In this document: positions 42,545 through 52,129 of the stretch, piece after piece | How the letters are laid out: every line of letters starts with the position of its first letter | Numbering within the stretch: the stretch's first letter is position 1 | Notes under the pieces: generated by a model | Told to the model about the DNA's origin: nothing | Databases searched by the model: none | Seen by the model: only the letters and a program-made list of their open reading frames with translations | Assembly (NCBI GenBank): GCA_004014935.1 | Contig: CP025321.1 | Location: forward strand, 1,116,001-1,180,000 | From: Saccharomycopsis malanga | Lineage: Eukaryota > Ascomycota > Saccharomycetes > Ascoideales > Saccharomycopsidaceae | Direction of reading: 5' to 3' | Length of the DNA stretch: 64,000 nt | Program-made: the position numbers and the translations under genes

Positions 42545-42672
42545 TTATTGCTAATTTATTACATTGGGATCCATTATTTATTACTTTGATATTCCTTATT
42601 TGTTACTTTAGTATTTCTGATTTATTACTTTGAAATTAATTTTTTGTTACTTTGGGATCCATTATTTATTAC
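42545..42672. repeat. degenerate tandem repeat of TTTATTACTTTG
   Basis: About five units of 25-28 bp around TTATTACTTTGRGATYC, with GGGATCCATTATTTATTACT present twice. It abuts a SINE-A tail on the right. Confidence 0.65.
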
Positions 42673-42857
42673 TTTATAATATTAATCTTATATTTCAAGC
42701 CCAGTACATATCAGTTTCGTATATACACGCTATGACCAAGGGGAAAAGCCCAATTATGTCCTTTTGATCATAGTTGGCTCACCCATATTCCTGTTAGGTC
42801 TTGTTTTTCCCTTCTCCGAGAGCTCTGACCACTGAGCCAAATGGCCCAGTGGCCTTA
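42673..42857 (-). mobile_element. SINE-A copy with large internal deletion
   Basis: Plus-strand view: CTTATATTTCAAGCCCAGTA, GTATATACACGCTATG, GTCCTTTTGATCATAGTTGG, joined directly to the head (CCTGTTAGGTCTTG, TCTCCGAGAGC, CCACTGAGCCAAATGGCCCA). The B-box segment is lost. Confidence 0.7.
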
Positions 42858-43199
42858 TTTATTACTCTATTATCTCTCTATATCATTGCTCACATTAAGT
42901 TTGTTCTCTTTCGAGTGCAAAATTTAACATAGAACTTTAATCTCCATTAAAACCTTGTTAAGCATTTGATAAAAACCATGCAAATAAACCCAATATCCAA
43001 AACAGTACAGATTGATAAACGTATGATCTTTGTAATCTTTTTTTGACACTCTGAATACTAGTGAGAGATTTTTCAGGAGATTATTACTTTGTTATGTTTA
43101 GGCGAATGGAAAAGACTTTGACTACAAGAGCAAAAGTTTGCATCAACAGTGATAAAACTAAAAATCATATGATTAATATACTATAATATAAACAAGCAG

Positions 43200-44168
43200 T
43201 TAAGACATTGCAGAATCATTAGGAGTATTGGTGTCGAGCTTATTATTAGCTGAATTAGCTACGGTGGAGGCACTGGTATTAGTTAATGTAGTTGATAGTG
43301 TGTTGAAATCTTCGCCTGGAATAGTGGTACTAGAGTTGGTGCTGTCGATTCCGGCGTTGGTGTTGTTTGGTAAGGAGTCGTTGGCTGTCTCGTATTCTTC
43401 AAAGGGTTTGAAATGGAAATACTCGCCAACATTATCATTAGTAGGAGTTTCGGTCTTTCCGGTCGGTTGGTTTAAACCGAACCGGAATGAACCGGTGCTG
43501 ATTTTCCGGAAGTCGGTCAATTTGCGGTGCAAAGAAAACTCAAACTTTGATACATTTGGGATCTCAAAGGTGGTTTCTTCAGAGCGCTTTTCAGCTTCAT
43601 TGTTGATAAAGGCGCCATTTTCATCAACCTGAACCTTTTTCACCGGTGAAATATTATTGTTATAGTTAAACATAAACAGGTCGGTTTCAGAAGTTATACT
43701 GGCAGCACTACTGACTGGATTAAGAAGGTAATTTTTCTTTCTACGCAGAGATACATTATCATTACGCATGCCAAACTTAAATTTTGGTCTGCTGGATTCC
43801 GGTGTTGAACCGTATTCGATGGCGCTTAGCTCAAAATGGCTTGCGTTGGGGTTATTGAAAATGATTGGCTTGTCGGAACTATTCACGTGGTTCTTTTTGA
43901 AGTTGAAAGGAGACGAATTGAATGAATTGGAAGCTTGCCGCTTAAGAGTAATGGTTTGATTCTCTATGATTTTGGTTTTAGAGTTGATAGATGTAGATAC
44001 AGTTACATTGCTGAGCAGCACAGATGACGTGCATTTGTTGACGCACTGTAAACTCTTCCCTAAACCATTGGGCGTTCGGGGAGACCTCGTGCTACTACCT
44101 GGACTGCTGGGGCTGGCATTGATATTGATGGTATTGATATTGTCTCCAAGATAAAGAAACGAATTCAT
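43200..44168 (-). CDS. unrecognised Ser/Asn/Thr-rich protein
   Basis: The protein has 322 residues from the ATG at 44168. It is low complexity throughout, rich in Ser, Asn and Thr, with a proline-directed phosphosite-like cluster near the start (SPSSPGSSTRSPRTPNG, residues about 19-35). Several Phe-Lys-Phe / Arg-Phe-Gly patches occur (FKFGMRNDN, FRFGLNQPT), and an Arg-Arg-Lys-Lys motif near residue 143. The tail after residue 260 is almost only Asn/Ser/Thr. There is no signal peptide or membrane segment. It reads as a real but rapidly evolving, probably disordered regulatory protein. I cannot assign a family. The antisense frames are shadows. A palindrome cluster with a TTACCCGG site lies 430-560 bp upstream. 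Confidence 0.65.
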   Translation of the reverse strand: MNSFLYLGDNINTININASPSSPGSSTRSPRTPNGLGKSLQCVNKCTSSVLLSNVTVSTSINSKTKIIENQTITLKRQASNSFNSSPFNFKKNHVNSSDKPIIFNNPNASHFELSAIEYGSTPESSRPKFKFGMRNDNVSLRRKKNYLLNPVSSAASITSETDLFMFNYNNNISPVKKVQVDENGAFINNEAEKRSEETTFEIPNVSKFEFSLHRKLTDFRKISTGSFRFGLNQPTGKTETPTNDNVGEYFHFKPFEEYETANDSLPNNTNAGIDSTNSSTTIPGEDFNTLSTTLTNTSASTVANSANNKLDTNTPNDSAMS

Positions 44169-44593
44169 AAGGATTGTTTCAAATATAAAAGATTATTTTG
44201 TTGAAAAATCTAAATACCTCAAGTAATGCAATGTAGGCTGAAAGTTATGCGCAACTGCAAATATACTTCAATTGACAACCTGAGTGTTGTATGCTCAATA
44301 TTTTTCCTTTTTTTTACCTATTGCAGAATGGCGATGGTCTTTTTTTTTTTCAGATTTATTTTCGTCCTTTTCAGATGAGATGCCGATGGGTGCAGTATGC
44401 TATATGTAGTGCTGCCGAGGCAAGAGAGAAGGAGGGAGCAACACCAGAGTTTTTATGTCTCAAAAGTGAACAGTATAAAAGCGTATCGGAGTGTAGCAAA
44501 AAAAAATGTAGGTACTGTTTGCAATGGCAATCTTTGAAGATTGACCAACTGTTGACTGTACATTTTGGGTAAGCGCCTCTGTAGTGAAAAATA

Positions 44594-44724
44594 CAGTAAC
44601 TATAGTTACTGGGAATCCAGAGGGTGCATGGCGATACGTGGAAGTGCGTGCAGCCGCAGCAGACCAGGTCTAGACCTGAACATGGTTACCCGGGCGAATG
44701 ATAACAGTACTGGCTGGTACTGTT
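44594..44724. promoter_or_regulatory. cluster of perfect palindromes with a Reb1-like site
   Basis: Within 131 bp: an 18-bp perfect palindrome CAGTAACTATAGTTACTG (44594-44611), a 14-bp one CAGGTCTAGACCTG (44665-44678), GGTTACCCGGG (44684-44694, includes TTACCCGG), and an 8-bp-stem hairpin AACAGTAC / GTACTGTT with a 6-nt loop (44703-44724). The block is richer in GC than its neighbours. Confidence 0.6.
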
Positions 44725-45224
44725 TTATGGGGGGCAAGCTGTATTAATTGATGGGTATACAATGTTGACAGATTGCCAAGACTGTTTAATGTAGTGCACA
44801 TTACAGTTGGAAAGTATATAGATAATTAAATGAGTGAATACAAGGTTTTGTCCTTAAGTTGTATTCATCCGTTTAGGAATTTATTGTTATTTTTAGTACT
44901 TGAATAAAGCTTTGTTAGATCTGTGATATTGTATATATATTATAGGTAGTATAAGCTGTTAAACAATAAAATCTTATCGCCATGTATTAATATTCGAATC
45001 TTGTTGATAAGCTTTACCAAACATCAGTTTGACGACAAGTCTGCTTTCACGGAGATGGATTTTCAAAGTTATGAGAAATAAAGTAAATTATGACAGGTAA
45101 TTAACCCAATTAAGACATTCGGCTTTCTATCGCTATGTAGTGACAATTTGGCCGGGTCATATTGTATCTTATACCTTACCTACAAGCCCACACCTAAAAA
45201 TATATACAAACATATTACTAAACC
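44725..45224. other. intergenic, no gene seen
   Basis: AT-rich; no recognisable gene or repeat. Confidence 0.35.
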
Positions 45225-45365
45225 ACTGAGCCGTTTGGGTCAGAAGATAACTATATATAAGATTTCGATCAGATTATGATCAACTAGACACAGTTGGGCT
45301 TTACATTTAGACATGGCGCATATTTACGAAACTGATATGTACTGGGCTTGAAATATATGATATTA
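45225..45365 (+). mobile_element. SINE-A copy with large internal deletion
   Basis: Head CCACTGAGCCGTTTGGGTCAG fused to the body (AAGATAACTATATATAAGAT), then GATCAGATTATGATCAACTA, TTTAGACATGGCGCATATTT and ATATGTACTGGGCTTGAAAT with a short ATTATTATA tail. It is followed by family B. Confidence 0.7.
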
Positions 45366-46435
45366 TTATACTGATTTCAATGACAAATTAGTCCTAGCAT
45401 CCTAAATTACCATAACCCTTTTACTTCTGCTTAGACACGTAGCAAAAAATGGGATTATTGCTCGCCAAAATATATTTTCGAAAAGTATAGATACTCAAAA
45501 ATATGCCTATATGCAATAGCCTTACTTTTGCCAGGTGGCCAAGTTGGTTGGGCCATGCGCCACGCAAAATAGTGCAGAATCGTGCAGAAAAACAAGTGTG
45601 GCGTTCCTCACTTGGGGTTTTGGTACTCGATTCCCGCTCTTGACGTTTTGGAGTAATCATCAAACGTTGTATTGAAATAAATCAGTGTTATCCAGGTTAT
45701 GAGAAAAAGAACCCTACAATTTTGAATTTTTTTTGCCATATTAAGGTACTATTTATAATAAACAATTTTAGCTTTTTGAATAATTATCTGGTATAACGGA
45801 AAATTGACAATTTTGAGAAAATGTTGATTCTTTAAAGTCATATTCTGGAGCCTTTACAGCAAACCAATCCATACCAAAATTATATTTTCATGCTCATTGA
45901 GATATAGGGTCTAATATTATGTAGTTTATTTTGGAATTTGGTTTTTATAAATTATTCAATATAGAGATAGTATTATGTTGTTGAAATTAACACATAATTT
46001 GTTAAAAATCGTGTTTTTCACCTCTTTGGGAGACTCCCTTTTTCTCTTGACTTTATTCCATAGTTTATGATTGCTGTTAGTATTATGTGTGCTTTCTTCG
46101 GGATTGAAAGGAGCTTTTATCCTAGAGAAGCGCCTATCTCAAGAGCTAGAAAAAGGTATGGCTGATTATAGGTTTTCAGAGGATCCGTATTGTTTTTATA
46201 AGTTCTGAGAGGAACTTATATTGATAATAATCATTATATATTGTCAAAGAAGCACCTCCAAACTTGCTGTATACATTAGCTATTTTTTTGCCAAAAATTA
46301 TAAGGTAAATTTTAGTTTTTAATATAATAGTATGTCAGATGTGTTGAAAGGGTTCAATTGTTGAAAGCCTAAATTAAAATTGGAGCAAAAAACTTTAATT
46401 TTTAGATTATGCTTATTTATACAACTGGCTTATAG
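45366..46435 (+). mobile_element. family B element
   Basis: It begins just after a SINE-A tail with ACTGATTTCAATGACAAATTA, similar to the family B start at 24955. A box GTGGCCAAGTTGG near 45536, GCGCCACGC, GTGTGGCG, GGTACTCGATTCCCGC near 45623, then the long body ending GCTTATTTATACAACTGGC. A SINE-A head begins right after it. Confidence 0.75.
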
Positions 46436-46682
46436 GCCGCTGGGCCGTATGGCTCAGTGATTAGTAGGAGAAGAGAAAAAGATTCAACATGGGTTCGATT
46501 CCCGGCACAAACACTTTTACTTGCTAACAACTACGATATTGAATAGCCAAGTATAACAGTCTGTAATACGCCTAGATGAAGGTACACGAAAGTCTAGTTA
46601 ACTGGCTGCTATTTACGATTCTGAACTTGACTTTACAGACAAGTGCAACTGTCTGAAACATGAGATATTATTTATTATACAC
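46436..46682 (+). mobile_element. SINE-A head and body
   Basis: GCTGGGCCGTATGGCTCAGTG (A box near 46450), B box GGTTCGATTCCC near 46492, body to GTGCAACTGTCTGAAACATG, then directly a TATTATTTATTATA tail. The 3' half of the body is deleted. Confidence 0.75.
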
Positions 46683-46990
46683 CTGTAATATTGGAAAATG
46701 GGTAAATTGTAACTGACTATATAAAAAGGAGAAAAGAAGGCTAAAGTAAAGGAGGAAAAAGAAGGCTAAAATAAAGGAGGGGGTAGAGTCTTAAATAGTG
46801 GCAAGAACAGTGAGGCACCTGAAACGGTACTCACCATGTTCTAGACGACTGTGTAGACTCGGCAAAGTAACGAAACAAAAGGAAAAGGAAACAATACTCG
46901 CAACTGTAGATGGAAAGCATAGAATAAGGGATTTACTGTATTTACTCAATCATAGTACTAGAAGCCTATAGATGATTACCACCTATGTAT
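46683..46990 (+). repeat. repeat C, copy 3 (longest)
   Basis: AATGGGTAAATTGTAACTGA, CTATATAAAAAGG, GACGACTGTGTAGACTCG, CTCGCAACTGTAGATGG, TAGAATAAGGG and GTACTAGAAGCCTATAGATG. A 33-bp internal duplication (GAAGGCTAAARTAAAGGAGG core) lies at about 46728-46790. Confidence 0.65.
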
Positions 46991-47029
46991 GATACAACCC
47001 TATCATAATATAAACTGCTTCTATTGTCT

Positions 47030-47069
47030 GGTTACCCGGCCTTGATGGTAAATATATATCCGGGTAACC
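47030..47069. promoter_or_regulatory. inverted pair of Reb1-like sites upstream of RPT6
   Basis: GGTTACCCGG (47030-47039) and CCGGGTAACC (47060-47069) form a perfect 10-bp inverted repeat with a 20-bp spacer, 330-370 bp before the RPT6 ATG. Each arm contains TTACCCGG, the core bound by Reb1 in S. cerevisiae. Confidence 0.6.
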
Positions 47070-47295
47070 GTGGATATTATAGGACTGTCGTATTTATTGA
47101 ATATATCAGGCAGTGCTCGAACAACCATACAGTTTAACAGCATACGGGCCATAACTAACATCTGCCACTCTTGTACACGAACAACCATTATATAAATGCG
47201 TTGTTATACCATGAAATCCCACTCAACAATCGTTTTAGTAAGCCCATCACTCATAACTATCTACATCACGTGACCATTATAATATAGAATATAGT

Positions 47296-47303
47296 GTGGC
47301 AAA
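47296..47303 (+). promoter_or_regulatory. PACE / Rpn4 core site of RPT6
   Basis: GTGGCAAA, the core of the proteasome-associated control element GGTGGCAAA (8 of 9 bases match with the preceding T), 98 bp upstream of the RPT6 start. Rpn4 uses this element to co-regulate proteasome genes in yeasts. Confidence 0.65.
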
Positions 47304-47307
47304 CGGT

Positions 47308-47373
47308 ATGGGCGAGAGAGAGATGGATGATTTTGAAGAAGAGAAGCAAGAATTGTATAGTGAGATTGGTTAA
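47308..47373 (+). other. 21-codon upstream ORF before RPT6
   Basis: An ATG at 47308 opens an acidic 21-residue ORF (MGEREMDDFEEEKQELYSEI then Gly) that stops 27 nt before the RPT6 ATG. If transcription starts upstream, it would lie in the leader and could tune translation. Confidence 0.35.
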
Positions 47374-47400
47374 GAAGTGTAGAATTGAGTATAATATACG

Positions 47401-48603
47401 ATGGCGACGGCTACTACGCATTATGGGGGCATTAAGCCATTTTTTGTGCAGAAGATTCAAGACACGCAGTTGAAGATTGAGCAAAAGACACACAATTTGA
47501 GAAGATTGGAGGCAGAGAGAAATATTTTGAACACCAATGTGCGTTCTTTGAAGGATGAGTTGAAGCTTTTGCAGGAGCCGAGCTCGTATGTAGGGGAGGT
47601 TGTGAAGGTGATGTCGCAGAACCAAGTTTTGGTGAAGATCCACCCGGAAGGCAAGTATGTGGTGAACATTGCCAGCAACATCAACATCAAAGACATCAAG
47701 CCCTCGTTGCGGGTGTGTCTCAAGTCGGACTCGTATGCGTTGCACCAGATACTCCCTAACAAGGTGGACCCGTTGGTGTCGTTGATGATGGTTGAGAAGG
47801 TGCCGGACTCGACGTACGACATGATTGGCGGTCTTGACAAGCAGATCAAGGAAATCAAGGAAGTGATCGAGTTGCCGGTGAAGCATCCCGAGTTGTTCGA
47901 CTCCTTGGGCATCCAGCAGCCTAAGGGCGTGATTTTGTACGGCCCGCCGGGCACCGGAAAGACGTTATTGGCCAGAGCCGTAGCACATCACACCGAATGT
48001 AAGTTTATCCGGGTCAGCGGCTCCGAGTTGGTCCAGAAGTACATTGGCGAAGGCTCCCGGATGGTCAGAGAGTTGTTTATAATGGCCCGGGAGCACGCGC
48101 CGTCGATTATCTTCATGGACGAGATTGATTCCATTGGTTCTTCCAGAGTAGAGGGCGGCGGCTCGGGCGGCGGCGATTCCGAGGTCCAGAGAACCATGTT
48201 GGAGTTGTTGAACCAGTTGGATGGCTTTGAGTCATCCAAAAACATCAAAATAATAATGGCAACCAACAGATTGGACATTTTGGACCCTGCTTTGTTGCGT
48301 CCAGGAAGAATTGACAGAAAAATCGAATTTCCTCCTCCAACTGTCACCGCCAGAACAGACATTTTGAAAATCCACTCGCGTTCTATGAACTTGACTAGAG
48401 GCATCAACCTCAGAAAAATCGCCGAGAAAATGAACGGTTGTTCTGGTGCTGACGTCAAGGGAGTTTGCACCGAAGCCGGTATGTACGCTTTAAGAGAACG
48501 TAGAATACACGTCACCCAAGAAGACTTTGAACTAGCTGTTGCAAAGGTCATGGCCAGACATGATGACAATACCGCTGTGTCTTTGGCCAAGTTGTTTAAA
48601 TGA
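47401..48603 (+). CDS. RPT6: 26S proteasome regulatory ATPase Rpt6 (Sug1)
   Basis: The protein has 400 residues (S. cerevisiae Rpt6 has 405). An N-terminal coiled coil covers about residues 15-65 ([20 protein letters not shown]), then the OB domain, then the AAA+ domain with Walker A GPPGTGKT at 181-188, Walker B IIFMDEID at 236-243 and [20 protein letters not shown] (sensor and arginine-finger region). The C-terminus is LAKLFK, close to the HbYX-like tail used to dock on the 20S ring. Known role: one of six ATPases of the 19S base that unfold and feed substrates. No intron. Promoter signals upstream include a PACE core and paired Reb1-like sites. Confidence 0.98.
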   Translation: MATATTHYGGIKPFFVQKIQDTQLKIEQKTHNLRRLEAERNILNTNVRSLKDELKLLQEPSSYVGEVVKVMSQNQVLVKIHPEGKYVVNIASNINIKDIKPSLRVCLKSDSYALHQILPNKVDPLVSLMMVEKVPDSTYDMIGGLDKQIKEIKEVIELPVKHPELFDSLGIQQPKGVILYGPPGTGKTLLARAVAHHTECKFIRVSGSELVQKYIGEGSRMVRELFIMAREHAPSIIFMDEIDSIGSSRVEGGGSGGGDSEVQRTMLELLNQLDGFESSKNIKIIMATNRLDILDPALLRPGRIDRKIEFPPPTVTARTDILKIHSRSMNLTRGINLRKIAEKMNGCSGADVKGVCTEAGMYALRERRIHVTQEDFELAVAKVMARHDDNTAVSLAKLFK

Positions 48604-48945
48604 TTATCAAATATATGCTTTGAATTGATATTTTTTTGTATTCTATTGATAAATTTTGTATTTTATCAATAACATTTTGTATACTATTGATGGATTTTGT
48701 ATTTTATCGAGAATCTTTGCTTTTTATCGATAATCTTTGTAATTTATCGTTAGTCTTGTATTTTATCAATAAACTTTGTAGTTTATCGATAATCTTTGTA
48801 TTTTATTGATAAATTTTGTATTTTATCGATAATCGTTGTATTTTATCGATAGTTTTTTGTTTTCTGTTGATAAATTTTGTATTTTATCAATAATTTGTGA
48901 AATATTTCACTCTACACTATAATACATTTGAAATACAAAGAGATG
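48604..48945. repeat. 22-bp minisatellite in the RPT6 3' flank (first copy of a duplicated flank)
   Basis: The unit is about ATAATCTTTGTATTTTATCG. It begins with ATCAAATATATGCTTTGAAT right after the RPT6 stop and ends with TTTCACTCTACACTATAATA. The same start and end phrases recur at 49018 and 49920. Confidence 0.8.
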
Positions 48946-49017
48946 ATACGTATACTAAAGACATTCAGAGTATGCAACTAGTTAGCAGAGATAATTGCCA
49001 AATTATGGTTATTTGAT

Positions 49018-49943
49018 TTATCAAATATATGCTTTGAATTGATATTGTTTTGTAAATTGGCTGTTTTTTCTATTTTATTGGTTGTTTTTTTGTATTTTAT
49101 CAATAAATTGGGTATTTTATCGACAACCTACGCTGCTGTCACTACTGCTGATCAAAGTTCCTCATCATTTTTAGAAAATGATGTTGTTAACCCTTTTACA
49201 GCCACCGTTGCTTCGGTGCTTTTTTCTACGAGTTTTTTTACTTGGTTGATGGCTCTCGTGGCCCATTGGGATATGAATACCCTCTTAGATTTATCTCCAC
49301 TCACCATTTTTATCAAATTATCCTCGAGTGAAAATTGGATGGGACGCGCAATCAGTTACTCATTTCGCGAGATGTTGGTTCTTTCTAGAGATCTTAGTTA
49401 TGCTACTATTAAATTTTTGTTCGACTATGTTTTCAAAGGTAAATGATTCGAACCATCAATCCAATAACTCTTCGCGTACCCCTTGGTCACATTGGATTCC
49501 AAGTTTGTTTCGTAATCCTTTTGGCAGCAGCAAACGAACAGACAATTTTAAGGATATTCATTATCAACTTAATCAAACCGTCCTTAATAATGCGCTGAGC
49601 TTCTTTCCAAACTTTTCTACTTTCCAAAGATCTTGCGGGAACTTCGTAATGTTAATCAACATAAAAAACTATTCAAACATGTTGACCAACGGTCTAGACA
49701 AATTCGTTCTCAGTGTTCGTTATGGCTGCCCTGCTTGTTACTTCAACTTTATCTTACTATTACACTCTTTGTATTTTATCGGTAGGATTTTGTATTATAT
49801 TGGTAAATTTTGTATTTCAACGATAAATTTTGCATTTTATTGATATATTATGTATGCTATGGATAAATTTTGCATTTTATCGAGAATCTTTGCATTTTAT
49901 CAATAAAATTTGTAATATTTTACTCTACACTTTAATACATTTG
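49018..49943. repeat. second copy of the RPT6 3' flank, split by a coding-like insert
   Basis: It starts ATCAAATATATGCTTTGAAT at about 49019 and ends TTTTACTCTACACTTTAATA near 49939. Minisatellite units lie at 49040-49125 and 49760-49915, with about 630 bp of unrelated sequence between. The start phrase recurs a third time, diverged, at about 50299. Confidence 0.7.
49120..49757 (+). pseudogene. coding-like relic inside the duplicated RPT6 flank
   Basis: Plus-strand reading is unusually open and less AT-biased than the flanks: first a segment with VVNPFTATVASVLFSTSFFT and NWMGRAISYSFREMLVLSRD, then, in a different frame, SSRTPWSHWIPSLFRNPFGS and NNALSFFPNFSTFQRSC. The frames change near 49440, where a GTAAAT could be a splice donor. 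No ATG start or homologue is recognised. It may be a captured exon pair, a gene remnant, or a weakly expressed gene. A faint resemblance (NA...NFPNF.STF) to the protein at 53626 was noticed. Confidence 0.35.
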
Positions 49944-50297
49944 AATAATAATAATAATAATAATCTTATATTTCAAGCCCAGTACATATCAGTTCCGTAT
50001 ATACGCGCTATGTCTAAGGGGACTTGGTAAAACCCAGTGAAAAAAACTCAAGTATGTCCCAGTCATTGTGAACTTCTCGCTGGCTTTTCTGAACACCCGA
50101 TGGGTTAGAAAGTTAGCACTAGACTTTGGTCTAGGCCATCTTTCAGACAGTTGCACTTGCCTGTGAATTCATGTTCAGCATCGTAAAAAGCAGCGAGTAA
50201 AGTGTCGTCTTAAGAATCGAACCCGTGTTCCTATTAGGTCTTGTTTTTCTCATCTCCGAGAGCACTGACCACTGGGCCAAATAGCCCAGTGGCTTTA
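49944..50297 (-). mobile_element. SINE-A copy, full length
   Basis: The tail (AATAAT, seven units) at 49944-49966; plus-strand view CTTATATTTCAAGCCCAGTA, CGTATATACGCGCTATGTC, AGACTTTGGTCTAGGCC, TTCAGCATCGTAAAAAGCAG, B box GAATCGAACCC, and the terminal hairpin CCACTGGGC / GCCCAGTGG at about 50270-50292. Confidence 0.85.
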
Positions 50298-50566
50298 TCA
50301 TATATATGCTTTGAATAGATATTCTTTTGGACTCTCCACGTATAAGATAATGGTGTCGTCAGAAAGTTGTGGATTCTTCTACCATTTTTACTAAAAACAA
50401 AAAATTTCAAACAACTTGTCATTTAACAGTAAAACTAAGCAATTAAAAATAACAAAATACTGTAAAAATATTCCAATTTAGAAAAATCATATACAAAAAA
50501 TATATCAACAACCTAACAATCTAAAAACAAAGCATACAAATTCCTCCTTCTGTCAACAATGTACAA

Positions 50567-52129
50567 TTACAATGGATAAATAAACTCTTCGTTTTCCAAA
50601 TCAGTCAAATCTAAAAGTGCCAAGTTGACTTTGACAGTTTGGCCATTGTTTTCAACAAAACCAGTATGGTCGTTGACTGGGTTTTGCAACTTTTCCAATC
50701 TGTGAATGTTTCTTCTTTTGAGAATAAAACGAATCACAAGAGCTATCAAAGGGGCTATGAAAAAACTAAGCACAATCTGGACAATCCAAGCTGGAATGTA
50801 GCGAGGCGCGTCTTTCTCCTGCCAAAGTTGTGGTGAGATGATATTGGCAATACCAAAAGCGACCATCACCATGGCATTTCTTGTGAGTTTTTTAGTGTAT
50901 CCAGAAGCAGATGTCGCGCTCCAACTAAACATCAAGATCCAAGGAACCCCAAACGCCGGTGATGCCAAACAGAGCATTGCTAGTAAGGCAGTGCTTTGGT
51001 TCCAAGAAATGGTGGCAGAAGCTATGGAGCCCACAAAAGAGGGAATTGTCCAGAAAACCACTGAGAAGGCAGTGATGTTTTCCACATATAGCAAAACAGT
51101 TGTGGCAATGACGCAGCAGATTACGGCAAAGCCTCCCGAGGCCACTGAGACCAAGGTGGAGTCCAAGTTGGTGATACGCCCTATAGATTCAAAAAGCAAA
51201 TTCTGTTGGTAAGGCAAGTTGTTTGCCAATTGTTGGAGAAGAAAAAACCCAGCAAACAACCAGCTGACAGGATCTTTCAACGCCTCGACCATCTGATGCC
51301 GTTTGAACACTTTGGTCTCTATAGAAGACCCAGTTGTTCTCTGCACTCTACGAATTGTCCAAACCTTCTCCTTCAAGCTGAGAAACTTGGCGTCTGTAGG
51401 ATTGTTTGGATACACAAACATTAGAAATACTGCCAACAAGAAGGTCAAGCCTCCTATGATGATCATGAACAATTTCCACGCATGGATCGGTGGATGCTCC
51501 GCCTTCAAAATACCATAGGCGATAAAGCCAACAGGAATGGTCACACCCACACAGGTGGAATAGAAAACCGGCGCGGTCGCGGCCTTCTCGGTCTTGGTCA
51601 AAAACTGGCCCATGGTCGTGTTCAACACCGGTAACGCAAGCGACTCGGTCAACCCGAGGAAAAACCGGATGGCATACACACCTTGGTAATTCGACACCGC
51701 ACAGTGGAGAAACACCACTGCTGCCCAGAGAAACGTCAACACTACCAACAACCGACCCACTGGCACCTTGTTCAAAAAGTAGATGTTCGCCTGGCCTATA
51801 ATGTAGCCTACATAGAAGAGTGTGTTGGAGTTGTTGTACCGGTTCTGCGTCAACCCGGTGTCTTGCCAAAACTCGAAGATTGACGCATAGGACGCGACCG
51901 CCTTGTCTGAGTAAAGAAGCAAGTCCACCAACGACGTCATCCCCACTATAATCCACATGAGCTTGCGCCCCAACCGTTGGTCCTCCTCGGCACTTGGTTC
52001 CGCGACATCTGCGCCATGCTCCTCCAAAAACCGAAGCGTCACGTCCGCGTCCCTTGATTTGATCACCCGGTATCCCTCTAAACCGGTTTCCTCGAAAATT
52101 TTGTCTTCTACATCCGATTTGCTCGTCAT
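50567..52129 (-). CDS. MFS permease of the Dal5/anion:cation symporter group
   Basis: The protein has 520 residues with about 12 hydrophobic helices. It has a cytosolic N-terminus of about 55 residues, then TM1 (LMWIIVGMTSLVDLLLYSDK), a tight TM2-TM6 block (NTLFYVGYIIGQANIYFLNK; RFFLGLTESLALPVLNTTMG), a charged central loop (about 245-285) and six more helices, ending in a basic/acidic C-tail. Asp-Lys after TM1 and the RFFLGLTE motif are features of the fungal Dal5/Tna1/Thi73/Soa1 allantoate-permease family. Known substrates in the family are organic anions and vitamins such as allantoate, nicotinate or sulfonates; the substrate here cannot be read from sequence. Plasma-membrane location is expected. 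Confidence 0.9.
   Translation of the reverse strand: MTSKSDVEDKIFEETGLEGYRVIKSRDADVTLRFLEEHGADVAEPSAEEDQRLGRKLMWIIVGMTSLVDLLLYSDKAVASYASIFEFWQDTGLTQNRYNNSNTLFYVGYIIGQANIYFLNKVPVGRLLVVLTFLWAAVVFLHCAVSNYQGVYAIRFFLGLTESLALPVLNTTMGQFLTKTEKAATAPVFYSTCVGVTIPVGFIAYGILKAEHPPIHAWKLFMIIIGGLTFLLAVFLMFVYPNNPTDAKFLSLKEKVWTIRRVQRTTGSSIETKVFKRHQMVEALKDPVSWLFAGFFLLQQLANNLPYQQNLLFESIGRITNLDSTLVSVASGGFAVICCVIATTVLLYVENITAFSVVFWTIPSFVGSIASATISWNQSTALLAMLCLASPAFGVPWILMFSWSATSASGYTKKLTRNAMVMVAFGIANIISPQLWQEKDAPRYIPAWIVQIVLSFFIAPLIALVIRFILKRRNIHRLEKLQNPVNDHTGFVENNGQTVKVNLALLDLTDLENEEFIYPL

Noticed and set aside
44291-44572. 93-codon plus-strand frame upstream of the 322-residue gene
   Set aside because: It starts in a T-rich run, is Cys/Lys irregular, and has no support beyond openness. 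The region is better read as regulatory.
45421-45663. Similar 60-80 codon minus-strand frames in several family B copies (also 11574, 15204, 34181)
   Set aside because: The peptides are alike only because the DNA repeat is alike. The frame is antisense to the pol III-like head, shows no extra amino-acid conservation, and ends arbitrarily.
47266-47886. 206-codon antisense frame opposite RPT6, and many long antisense frames within XRN1, GDI1, RRP5 and the permease
   Set aside because: They are shadows of strongly biased codon use in the true genes; the products look like no protein family.
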